From: Toxonevra muliebris
Lineage: Eukaryota > Arthropoda > Insecta > Diptera > Pallopteridae
Length of the DNA: 64,000 nucleotides
Assembly: GCA_963691655.1 (NCBI GenBank)
Contig: OY829328.1
Location: forward strand, 80,790,400 to 80,854,399
Direction of reading: 5' to 3'
Part shown: positions 32,711 to 43,456 of the stretch, in pieces
Position numbering within the stretch: the first letter of the stretch is position 1
Layout: each line of letters begins with the position of its first letter
The notes under the pieces: model-generated
Seen by the model: only the letters and a program-made list of their open reading frames with translations
The model's database searches: none
Told to the model about the DNA's origin: nothing
Made by a program: the position numbers and the translations under genes

Positions 32711-34091
32711 CACGTGAATTCGGACAAAGTACCAGGATTTAGCGATGAAAATCGCAAACATTTTAATCGTTGGTCATGAATCATAAAAAAAAAATGTGAA
32801 GGAACAAAAAAATTAGTTTAGGAAATCTCTTGTTAAGGCATGATGACGGGTCTATTCAGTGAAAATATTTGAAAATAAAATCTTTTAATTTTCGGTTAGA
32901 TTTTCAGATACAAGTGGCTCATATCTCTTTTAATCCTAAATAAAAATTGTAAATAAAAGCTTCGAAAGTTTGACACAATGGAATAATGGAAAATATAGAA
33001 CTAATTGCATTCATGTTATTACTAAAAGAATTTTGTTGTTGTTTATTTTTAAAATATAAATTATAAATCCTTTTTTTAAGTTTTTAATAATTATTACAAA
33101 ATAAATGTTTTATTGTCGATTTATTGTATTAATTTTCATAATACCATAACGTTTTATACAAGAGCCAAAATGACTCTTTTTTTTTTGGTCATCTAAGGGT
33201 GTAACAAAAGCTGACCATCTTAGTATTAAGTAACACCAATTCTCCCATCCCCCCTTACCTATAAGACAAGTACTTACGCAAAATCTACTAAGCAAAGAAG
33301 AATTAAAAATTTTCTCACAATCAGCAAAAAACTAATAATCGAAAAAAGCTACAAAAACCAAAAATCACACGAATGCAAACATGAGATGAGGCAAACTGAG
33401 CTGAAATCTTCAACTCCAACAGTGCCTGAGGGCAGTGCCTAAGCAACATTGTTGGCAATAAATAATAAATAATAAAAAAAAAAAGCGTAAAAATTTAATT
33501 TTGAAAGTCAATTGTTTGCAAAAACGAACAAAAAAAAAGAACAACACAAAAACATGAAATAACGGATCGATATTAGCTACCGTATGTAAAGTATATGTAT
33601 CTTTGAGGTACTCAGAGTTGTTGTTGTGGTATGTATGAATGTAAGTGCAAATCAATAAAACATATGTATGTAGGTACATATGTACATATGAAAGAAAAGT
33701 AATAAAAAAGAAAAAAAAGAAAAAAAAAGTAAAAAAAAATTAAGCAAACAATACAGAAGCAGCAACAACGACAGCAATAACAATACAAAAAACACTTGTA
33801 CAGATACCGTAACAACAGCAGCAGAAATAGCAGCAACAGCAGCCAACAATAAGCCAAATGAGCAGTAGCAATTCGGTTGTCATAATTTTTGAATGATTGC
33901 CTTGAAGCGGTATGTGGCTTAGACTCTAGCTTTAGCACTTATACATATCTTTAGATACAAATGTATGTATGTGTGTATATGCCCGCATACTTGAACATAT
34001 GTAGAAATATGTATGTATATTAAAGTGCATCAAGGCGCATACAAAAAAAAAAAACAAAAAAACAAACAGAAGAAAGTTTTGTTCCACTCCT
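32711..34091. other. no supported gene; CAN-rich low complexity
   Basis: CAGCAACAACGACAGC-type trinucleotide-rich DNA lies at 33750-33850 and TATGTATGTA words at 33655-33690 and 33960-34020. These give long minus-strand frames that are leucine- or phenylalanine-rich and not credible genes. Confidence 0.5.
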
Positions 34092-34479
34092 CTAAAAACT
34101 AACCTCGGTTTAATTTATAATGATTCCCAAAATATTTCGGTTCGGGAGAATGCCGTTCGTAAGCTGGATCGTTTTGGGGAAACATCTCAAAATCCACATT
34201 TTTTGTGGGAACATTTTTCTGTATGCTACTTTTGGCCAAATAAAAGGCATGAAACTTATATCGTTGGACGATAAGTCAGGTAAAAATAAGTAAGTGTGTA
34301 TAACACAACAACAATAATATTTAGTAGAGTATTTTTTTATTCTTAAGCCTAGTACTATTTTCATTTATCTGAAATTTCTTTGGCAAGACAAAGTTGCTTA
34401 AAAACGCCTAAAAGTATGCAAAAATATTAATACATGTGAAGAAATTTGAGCAGAACATGTGTTTGCTGTCACTTTTTAC

Positions 34480-35764
34480 CAGTGTTGCCAGAAACTTCAC
34501 TTCAAAAATCGTCAAAATTGTAAGGAAAAATCGTAATTTTCACAAAAAAATCGTCATGAGAGAAAAACTCAAATTTATTTACTTTAAATATGTTTGCATT
34601 CATTTATATTATATCTCTTCAAGAGTTTTATTGTTTAAACGATTTCTACACTTAGTTTTATTTAAATTGATATAATTTATATAAATTTCTTTCAAAATTT
34701 GCGGACGAGTTGGGTAAACACATCAATTAAAAAAAAAAAAACTTGGCAATGGAAATACTTTTGATGAATCACCACGTTTTATGTTTGAAATAGCTTGCTT
34801 CAGCTGCAAATTTATTCATCTTATCAAGAATTGTCTCAAAATCTACATATCGTAGCTCCATAAAATCAATATCTAGTTGCTGAAAGTAATTTTCGACCCC
34901 CAAATTTTTAAAATGTGACATTAAACTTTGTAATGAATTGACTTTTTTTGAAATTAGGTTTCCTGGCTAAAGAAAACTTAATTCTTTCAATGCAGCATTA
35001 TTAAAATCAAATCGTTTTTTAATTGATTAAACAACTCAACTCATAATAAAAAGTGGAATTATTTACAGATTCAGAAAACAGACTTTCAGATATTTTTTAA
35101 GATTTTAAGAGTTTTCATCAAAACTTGCAAAAGCCTTGTAAACCGCGTAAACACATTGTCAAATTTCATATAAATTTTAATAAGTTTACAAATGTTATGC
35201 GATTTATGAGTCTTACAAAGATTATTGCACGTTTTGATGAGGCTCTTATTAATTTTTCTTTGTCGTTAATGCCAAGGTAAATATCTTTGCTTTCCAAAAA
35301 GATTGTTTTGTCTTTGAAATCAATGTTATTAACATCAAGAATTAAATACTCTGGTTTTAAAATATTTATGCATGGAAAGCATAACCAAAATTGAATCACT
35401 GGGAATCAAGTTCAACACAGATATGTATACCTTATTCCTTCAAAAGACGTTTCACTTCCTGAAGAGAAAAGCTGAATAGGTAATATTTTCATTATCTTAA
35501 ATGAAACCATTGTGCATCAAACTACCTAAAAAAGTATTGAAATATGTGCATAATGGTGAAGAAAGTTTTTTTTTTTAATGATCATCACTAAGCCCTGACA
35601 TGTCATTAAATGTATAAAATAGCAGAAGTGATTTTAAAACAAAAAATTTGTTGTAGTTGTTTCTTGATTTAAAAAAATTGTAATTTTTCAACAAAAATCG
35701 TCAAATCGTCATTGGGTAAAAAAATCGTCAAAATGACGATAAAATTCTCGATCTGGCAACACTG
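34480..35764. mobile_element. 1285-bp hAT element, TIR CAGTGTTGCCAGA, nested in a tandem unit
   Basis: The ends are CAGTGTTGCCAGAAAC and, inverted from the right, CAGTGTTGCCAGATCG. The flanks CTTTTTAC (34472-34479) and CTTTTCAC (35765-35772) differ by one base. The paralogous unit at about 36180-36190 preserves the empty site as CTGTCACTTTTCACCATTAG, which proves the insertion. AATCGTCA words repeat inside both termini. It still holds a transposase relic on the minus strand. Confidence 0.93.
34769..35399 (-). pseudogene. hAT transposase fragment
   Basis: Minus-strand frames in order: from 35399 FPCINILKPEYLILDVNNID and LESKDIYLGIND, then, after stops and a shift, RFDFNNAALKELSFL with SLQSLMSHFKNLGVENYFQQ and DFMELRYVDFETIL, ending at TGA 34769. 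In hAT transposases of the ZBED/SCAN3-like type a segment of the form LKPxY...xDxxxxxxxIYLG is followed by RFxFxNxxLKELxFLxPxN. I match on that pattern. The N-terminal zinc finger and first catalytic residues are absent. Confidence 0.55.
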
Positions 35765-36617
35765 CTTTTCACTTATTTAATGCAAAATGTTGCAAACTTC
35801 TCTTTAGACTCATGTTGAGAGCATTTCACGAGAGAGAACAGAGTACTACTTTGGTGAATATGTCGCAAAATATTTCGCATTTATTTCACCAGTTGTTTTT
35901 TTTTATATGGAGTACAGAATCCTTTAATGAGTTTTTGTTATAATTTATTAATGCTTTTCTTATGACTTCTATGAAAATCCAAATAAATCCGTAAATTAAC
36001 AACAATAATATTTAGTAGAGTATTTTTTCATTCTTAAGCCTAGTACTATTTTCATTTGCGTGAAATTTCTTTGGCAACATGCATTATTTGTTGCAAGACA
36101 AAGTTGCTTAAAAACGCCTAAAAGTATGCAAAAAAATATTAATACATGTGAAGAAATTTGAGCAGAACATATATTTGCTGTCACTTTTCACCATTAGTTA
36201 AATGCAAAATGTTGCAAACTTCTCATCAGACTCATGTTGAGAGCATTTCACGAGAGAGAACAGACTACTACTTTGGTGAATATGTCGCAAACAATTTCGC
36301 ATTTATTTCATCAGTTGTTTTTTTTTATATGGAGTAGAGAATCGTTTAATGAGTTTTTGTTGTAATTTACTAATGCTTTTCTTATGATTTCTATGAAAAT
36401 CCAAATAATTCAGTAAATTTGTGTTTAACTTGTTAGCAGATTTTTCAAATATTTTGATGCCCAATTATTTGCCGAAATGTAGAAAAAATAAAGAAAAATG
36501 TTTCCATAAAATTTAAATTTTTGGAGTTTTTTCTAAAACGCTTCACCTCACGAACGGTATTCGCTAGAACCGAAATATTTTGAAAATCATCATGAAATAA
36601 ACCGAGGTTAATTTTAA

Positions 36618-38254
36618 GAGTAATACGCCAATAGATTTTTTTCTGCGAGGCACCTTAATGTATATATGTACAAAAATTCAATGCGATACAATTGCGCGAA
36701 CACCCACGGGGTTGTGGTTAATTTCACTTAACTTTAACTTGAACATTGCTGGTGTGTGGTTTTCTTTTGCTAGCTGGCATCTATGAGATACTTGAACTTG
36801 TCTACATACTTATATACATAATTATAGATGTAGATACAGATATAACTGAAATCAGTTTAGTTACGACACCACAAAAAAGAAAAGAATAACAATAAAAACA
36901 ACAACAACAAATAATAATCAATTGACAGTTGAAAATAAATTTAAAGCGGAAGTGGCGACGAAATAATATACCGCGGAAATATTAGAGGTGGGAAAGAGTA
37001 AGAAATGACCACCCAAAAATACATCTACAATTGCAAAGACAATTTCAATTATTTCTGTTATTTAACCATTGTAAAACATTTTCCATATAATTATTCTTAG
37101 ATCTACCTTTCGCTCGCTTTTGTTTTGTTTTTGCATTAGAGTGACTCGTTCTGAGAGCATTTTCAAATTTCAAAAGCTAATTCAAGGGATGTTTGATGTT
37201 GCATTGGCAATGCTAAAACTGAAAATATGCCAGAATAAACGCAGTGGATCTTACTATCCTATTGGATCAAACCTAAAGTCCCACAGAGGTTGGGTAAACC
37301 ATCTTTATTTATGTTACTAAGGCTTACAGGCAATGTCATGTGGAGGTGATAGAAGGAATTCTGAGAAAGTGGCATCTAGTAGCAGTATACCCAGTATGAC
37401 GGTGTATCCCTATTCGACCTTAAGGAGATCTAAGGAACTTAGGAGAGGAAATCTATTAATGCGGAAAACTAAAAATTTCTTCAGGTTATCATTAGCATTA
37501 GAAAATATTCTTCTAACTTAGACTTTTATTATCAGGAGTAACTTTTCTGTGCTATCAGATTTTGGAAATTCGAAAATGGTTTTGAAATCGTACCACTCTA
37601 ATATAAGTACCTACCATAAGTCAGCAAATAAGTATTTCCATTGAATATATCATTTACATTTTCATATTCTCATTCATTGTGTTGTTCAGCGGTTTCTTTT
37701 GATTTTCACCGCACACGGAATGATTTTTATGCATGAAATATTTGTTGTTGTTGGTTGGTATTCATCTATCCACCTATTTGACGTTTATGGTTCATTATTA
37801 TTGTTGCTGGTTGTGTTTTTGTTTCCTTTACAGTTAACCAGTTAAAATTTTTGTGGTAAATACGCAAATATTAATTTTATTTATTTAAATCAAGCTCTAA
37901 CTATACTAAAATTATTTTATATCATTTTTACCACCAGAGACCACTAAAAATATTTATCTTGAATTTTGAAAAAAAAAAAAAAACAAAAATTGTTTGGTAA
38001 ATGATTTATTTGTTTTAGAGAAATAATTTTGAGTTAATTTCAATAAAATATTTTTGTTTAATGAAGTAAATTTTTAAACATTTTAATTGATTACGATGAA
38101 TAAATTTTAACCAATTGCCGATTAAGTAAATGTAACTTTAAGAATTATTTTACCATTATAATTTTTATTGTTGCTAAAACTGTGAACACAAAATTATTTC
38201 AAATCAATTAAATTTAAAAAAAATTTTGCTTGCATACTCATTTTTTTGCTTGCA
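36618..38254. other. no supported gene
   Basis: AT-rich sequence. The more complex patch 37120-37520 has two short frames (FKFQKLIQGMFDVAL and SMTVYPYSTLRRSKEL) with no recognisable similarity and is probably old transposon DNA. Confidence 0.4.
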
Positions 38255-40029
38255 TATTCATTTGAAGTCACTTGAAGTCATTTGGAATACCAAGTCAATG
38301 GGAGTCGCTTGAAGTCAATTGGGGGTTTGAAATCAATTGGATTCACTTGAAGTCACTTAGAGTTAGAGCTGTTAATTCAAGTTGCCGATTGGTTATTCAA
38401 TTCAGGGGAAAATAAACTTTTTTCATGGAGATTCAAATCTTATGACTTCAAAATCATGACTACTTTGAAGTCACTTGGAGTCACTTGAAGTCACTTAAAG
38501 TCACTTGGAATCACATGAAACCACTTGGAGTCACTAGAAGTTACATACAGTCAGTTGGAGTCACTTGGGACTTGAAGTCAATTATTGTCAATTGAGATTT
38601 GAAGCTAATTTTAGTAATTTGAATTCTATTATATTTAATGAATAATTTAATGTGACATTGTTTAGGCAATTGGTTTTGATATTAAAACTGACATACTTAA
38701 ACAGAGCTGTTAAAGAATGCAATCAATTGAGAGTATAAGTCACCAATGAAAACTAATTTTGGATATAAAATAACATATATGACTCTAGCATAAAAAATGC
38801 AGTTAGAAGTCTTTTTTGAAGTCACCGATTGGCTATTCATTTAAAAAGTCTCTTTTAGAGTCAGGGGAATGCTATGACTTCAAAATCATGACTGCTTTGA
38901 AATCACTTGGAGTCACTGGCTGTCACTTGCAGTCATTTGGAATATGAACTCAATCGGAGTCACTGAACGTCACTTGGGGTTTTAAAGTCAATTAAAGTCA
39001 CTTAGAGTCAGAGCTGTAAAATAAATGCAATCAATTCAGGGTATAAGTCAAAAATGAATAACATATTTGAATCCAGCATAAAAAATGCATTTGCAAGTCT
39101 TTTTTTTTTTTGAAGTCATCGATTGGTTATTCATTTAGAAAAGTCTTTTTTGGAGTCAGGGGAATGCAAATTTTATGACTTCAAAATCATAACTGCTTTG
39201 AAGTCACTTGGAGTTACTCGAATTCATTTGAAGTCACTTGAAGTCATTTGGAATACCAAGTCAATGGAAGTCGCTTGAAGTCAATTGGGGTTTTGAAATC
39301 AATTGGATCCACTTGAAGTCACTTAGAGTCAGAACTGTTAATTCAAGTTACCGATTGGTTATTCAATTATGAGTCAGGGGAAAATAAACTTTTTTCAAAT
39401 CATGGAGATTCAAATCTTATGACTACTTTAAAGTCACTTGGAGTTAGTTGAAGTCACTTGGAATCACATGAAATTACTTGGAGTCATTAGAAGTTACATA
39501 CAGCCACTTGGAGTCACTTGGGACTTGAAGTCAATTATTGTCAATTGAGATTTAAAGCTAATTTTAGTAATTTGAATTCTATTATATTAAATGAATAATT
39601 TAATGTGACATTGTTTAGGCAATTGGTTTTGATATTAAAACTGACTGCGCACTCCATTTGACTTCAAGTGACTCCAATTGACTTCAAATCCCAAATGACT
39701 GCCAATGATTTCTAATCGCTCCTATTGATTTCAAATTCCAATTGACTCCAAGTGATTTCAATTGACTTCAATTAACTTCAAAGCAGTCTTAATTTTGAAG
39801 TCATAAGATTTGCATTCCCATGACTTCAAAAAAAGATTGTATTCCCCTGACTCCAAAAGAGACATTTCTTCATGAATAACCAACCGGCGACTCCAAAAAA
39901 GACTTGTAAATGAATTTTCTTTTCTAGTATCAAATATGTTATTCAGTAACTGAAATCATGAATTGTCATTTCTTAACAGTGACTTAAAGGTACTGCAATT
40001 AAATTGATTGCATTCTTTTACAGCTCTGC
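38255..40029. mobile_element. Foldback-like complex, rearranged, with a direct duplication of about 440 bp
   Basis: Left-type ends CAGAGCTGTTAAAGAATGC (38702) and CAGAGCTGTAAAATAAATGC (39009) and one right-type end (TTGATTGCATTC then TTTTACAGCTCTGC, ending 40029) match the termini of the 26.2-kb element. AGTCACTTGGAGTCACTTGA units fill the arms. Two blocks, about 38260-38692 and 39215-39645, are near-identical direct repeats that share GGAATACCAAGTCAATGG and finish with GATATTAAAACTGAC. The structure fits two or more Foldback copies that recombined. Confidence 0.8.
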
Positions 40030-40036
40030 CAGTGAT

Positions 40037-40475
40037 GAGTACACAGAAATGTATCTCGGGTTACCACTTCTTGAGAGAAAGAGGAGAGCAACTCCTCACC
40101 CATCATATTTACATCAGGAACAATTTTTAAGATTAATTTGGCTTTCATCCAACTACTATGCCATTAGTGGTGCTGCTACTGATTCCAGTCTTTTCCAGCT
40201 ACCGAAATGGTTGATCACCTACCTGGATTCAGAGACAAGTTATTAACCATAGGCAGCTGGAGAGTATCTTCGGTGGAGGTTCCAGAAAGGGGATATGGTA
40301 TACCAAATGTGAGTTGGGACTCCGAAAAATGTGAAAATTTTTAATTTGTCAGTGTTGAGCACACAGAAATGGAGACTGGGTTAGCACTTCTCTAAAGTTT
40401 TAACTACTTACTTTATTAGAACTTAGAGATAGAGGAGAGCAGTTCCTCACCCACCATATCTATATCAGTTCTGTT
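40037..40475 (+). repeat. direct repeat next to the Foldback complex
   Basis: GAGTACACAGAAATG, GGGTTACCACTTCT and AGGAGAGCAACTCCTCACCC (40037-40102) recur at about 40366-40465 as GAGCACACAGAAATG, GGGTTAGCACTTCT and AGGAGAGCAGTTCCTCACCC. The second copy carries about 30 extra bases. No coding sense is apparent. Confidence 0.7.
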
Positions 40476-40479
40476 TTTC

Positions 40480-41450
40480 ATTTGAATTTGGTGTGAATTT
40501 TCGTCTGTTTTTGGTCTGATTTTTTTGCCTGAATCTGGTTTGATTTCTACTCAACCTTTGTTCTAAATTGCGGACTGCGTTTTGTCGATTTTTGTTCAAA
40601 ATTTTGACTTGATTTTAAGGATGATTTTCGGTTAAAATTCGGTCTGATTTCTATTTAGTCTGAGTTTTAATCTGTTTTTGGAATTTTCTCAGAATTTTGA
40701 TTTGATGTTTGTGCTGAATTTAGTAGCTTTTGGTTCTACGTTTTGTTTTAAATTTTTGGTGTAAATTTTGGTTATGATTTCGGTTAGATTTTTTACTAAA
40801 TTTGATTAGAATTTTGGTCAGATTTTTGTTTTGATTTTTGATCTGAGTTTTGGTTTGTTATTGATCTGATTTTTGGTCTGAGCTTTGTTTAAGTCTTGGT
40901 CTAAGATTAATCCTAATTTCTGTTTGATTTCTGGTGTTCAATTTGGTTTGATTTTTTGTCTTGAATTTAGCCAGAAATTTCGTTTGATTTTTTATCAGAA
41001 TTTAAGTCTGAATTTGATTTGATTGAATTTAGTTTGATTTAATTTGGTTTGAATTTGAGCATAATTTTTGGTCTGATTTGTTCTGAATTTTTCAAAGAAT
41101 TTTGGTTTGATTTTTGTGCTGAATTTAGTCGCCTTTGTTTCTGCGTTTTGGTGTTAATTTTGGTCATAATTTGGTTTTGATTTTTGCCTAAATTTGATCA
41201 AAGGTTTTGTCTGATTTCTAGTCCGAGTTGTGGTATTGATTTGATTTTAGACCTGAGATTGATTTGAGTTTTGGTATAAATTCAATCTGAGTTTTGGTTT
41301 GATTTATAGTCATGAATTTGTTAAGAATTTTTGTTTGATTTGAATTTTGGCCTAAATTCTGCCTGAGTTCTGTTTCTTTTTTTTTGTCTGAATTTTGGTC
41401 TGATTTTTGTTGAGTTTTCGGTCAGAATTTTGGTTTGTGTTATGTCTTGC
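40480..41450 (+). repeat. degenerate TTTGGTCTGAATT satellite, array 3
   Basis: About 970 bp of GATTTTTGGTCTGA, GAATTTTGGTCAGA and GTTTTGGTTTGATT-like words. The direct repeat at 40366-40475 runs straight into it. Confidence 0.85.
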
Positions 41451-42307
41451 CCTCAAGTGGATCTGGATACACAGATTTAAAACAATATGATTTAATATCA
41501 TATAAATATAAATTAAATAAATTATTACACTAAAAACCTAATTAAAATAAAATTCTTTTTTTCTTTTTGAGCGGAATGAAATTGGCAAAATATTATACAA
41601 AAAAAAAACTAAAAAAAAACCAGGTCCATATTTTATTTTAATCGCACTATTTAAAAATACATTTACGATTTTATGATTATTGTTATTGAGCACAGTGAGA
41701 ATTATACTAAATCACCGAAAAGACAATGGGCAAAATTTTGCACATAAATTAGCATCAGCATCGAACTCTGACAGCATTCGATCAGTTTCAGTTGGTGGGA
41801 TGCAAGCAGCAACCAGCAACCAGTAACAGCAGCAAATTACTCAACAACATTCATCGATGGCAATGAGGACGCTGCTGCCGACACACAAAAAGGCGTCATT
41901 AAATAAATTATAACGAAACAGACCCTGCATACACTGAGAGAAAAAAAGGAATGGAGTTGGCATGTAGGTTGTTGTAATTGAAAATTTGGTTAAATCGCTC
42001 GATCCCGAGCTCGATCGCTTTGTGGTAAAGTATTTCAACGCTGGCTTGAGAGATGTTGTTCAAGTGATTGAATTTTTGGGAAGATTCTTTTGTTAGTGTT
42101 CCTAGGTGAATTCCAAGTAATCGTTAGAAGGGCAAAGGAGTTTTCTCGTTTCTTCAGAGTTTCCCAATCCAATGTCACATCAGTTTTCCAAGCACTGGTT
42201 AGTTTTTAGTGCTTAATTTACGGTAAGTCAGTTAGGTCATAACCAAGCGGTAATGCACAGAATTGTTCCTGTATTAGTTAGCCGAGTTCGGGGTTGTGTC
42301 AGTGTCT
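41451..42307. other. no supported gene
   Basis: The GC-richer part 41745-41905 (CAGCATTCGATCAGTTTCAG, CAGCAACCAGCAACCAG) has an initiator-like TCAGTT and CAG-rich DNA as seen around fly 5' UTRs, but no exon can be defined. Confidence 0.35.
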
Positions 42308-43456
42308 ATCTGTCAAATAATTTTCATAATTTTACAAAAGTGTTTTACTATAGCTGAAAATGTCGAATTTCGTGCCAACAAAACAACTTTTGCGGGAAGT
42401 TTTAATTTGCTTCTTCCATTTAAAGAAAAACGCAACTGAAGCACATCGTTTACTCACTGAAGCTTATCCTGACTGTGCTATAGACGTTAGAATGTGTCAG
42501 GTGTGGTATGCCCGTTTCAAAATTTAAAACGTGGTGATTTTGATGTTGAAGACAGGGAACGTTCAGGCGGCCCGAAAAAGTTCGAAGATGAAGAATTGAA
42601 GGCATTACTCGAAGAAGATTCATGTCAAACGCAACAAGAACTTGCAGAATCTTTACGAGTTGATCAATCAACCATTTCTAAACGATTAAAAGCATTGGGA
42701 ATGATTCAAAAGCAAGGAAATTGGGTGCCGTACGAATTGAAGCCGAGAGACGTCGAACGACGATTTTTCACATGTGAACTGCTGATTGAACGACAGAAAA
42801 GAAATGATTTTCTGCATCGTATTGTGACTGGCGATGAAAAGTGGATACGTTACGATAACCCAAAGCGTAAAAAATCGCGGGGACCGGCCGGACATGCATC
42901 AACATCAACGACAAAGCCGAACATCCATGGATTCAAGCTCATGCTGTGTATTTGGTGGGATATGAAAGGTGTCGTGTATTATGAGCTGTTGAAACCGAAT
43001 GAAACGATCACTGGCGACCGCTACCGACTACAATTAATGCGTTTGAGCCGAGCATTAAAGGATAAGAGGCCAGAATTTGAGAATAGACACGACGAAGTTA
43101 TTCTTCAGCACGACAATGCTCGGCCGCATATTGCAAAGCAAGTAAAAACATACTTGGAAACGCTGAAATGGGAAGTGCTACTCCAGATATTGCTCTTTCT
43201 GATTACCACTTGTTCCGATCGATGGCACATGGCCTGGCTGCACAGCACTTCCGTTCTTTCGAAGAACTCAAAAATGGGACGATTCGTGGATAGCTTCAAA
43301 AGATGAGGAGTTATTTTGGACGCGGAATCCGTATGCTACCAGAAAGATAGGAAAAGGTTGTGGCTAACGATGGACAATACTTTAAAGAATAAATTTATAA
43401 TCACTTTTTCACAATAAATGCCCAAATTATACGAGCTTATACATTCATACTCCCAA
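42308..43456 (+). mobile_element. mariner copy 2, left end missing
   Basis: Similarity to the 1294-bp element at 19845-21138 begins abruptly at ATCTGTCAAATAATTTTC (42308). The corresponding first 135 bp with the left TIR are absent and replaced by unrelated sequence. The right TIR (inverse TTGGGAGTATGAATGTATAA) ends at 43456 and is followed by TA. Without a left TIR this copy cannot transpose. Confidence 0.92.
42360..43390 (+). pseudogene. mariner transposase copy 2, three frame disruptions
   Basis: It starts with the same MSNFVPTKQ at 42360. The frame is broken near 42518, where an 8-bp insertion (TTTAAAAC) follows the RF-K codons. It then runs open from about 42518 through the HTH (TQQELAESLRVDQSTISKRL), TGDEKW and HDNARPH. 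A 16-bp deletion at about 43179 removes the HPPYS codons, and later single-base losses move the third Asp (SDYHLF) out of frame. The lesions differ entirely from those of copy 1, so each decayed independently, and a consensus of the two is probably near the ancestral gene. Confidence 0.92.

Larger units (their letters stand above)
34092..36617. mobile_element. composite inverted-repeat element with internal tandem duplication and nested hAT
   Basis: About 85 bp at the left (AACCTCGGTTTAATTTATAA, AAAATATTTCGGTTC, GCCGTTCGTAAG) is mirrored at the right end (inverse of 36533-36617: AACCTCGGTTTATTTCATGA, AAAATATTTCGGTTC, ACCGTTCGTGAG). Between them lie two copies of a roughly 420-bp unit that starts AACAACAATAATATTTAGTA (34306 and 35999). 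The first is split by a hAT element (34480-35764), the second is intact. No target duplication of the outer element could be fixed. Confidence 0.75.

Noticed and set aside
33612..33938. 108-codon minus-strand frame rich in Leu, Phe and Cys
   Set aside because: Antisense of A-rich and CAN-repeat DNA; no membrane protein family resemblance.
41770..41800. Initiator-like TCAGTT as a transcription start
   Set aside because: Single short motif without TATA, downstream element or a following exon.
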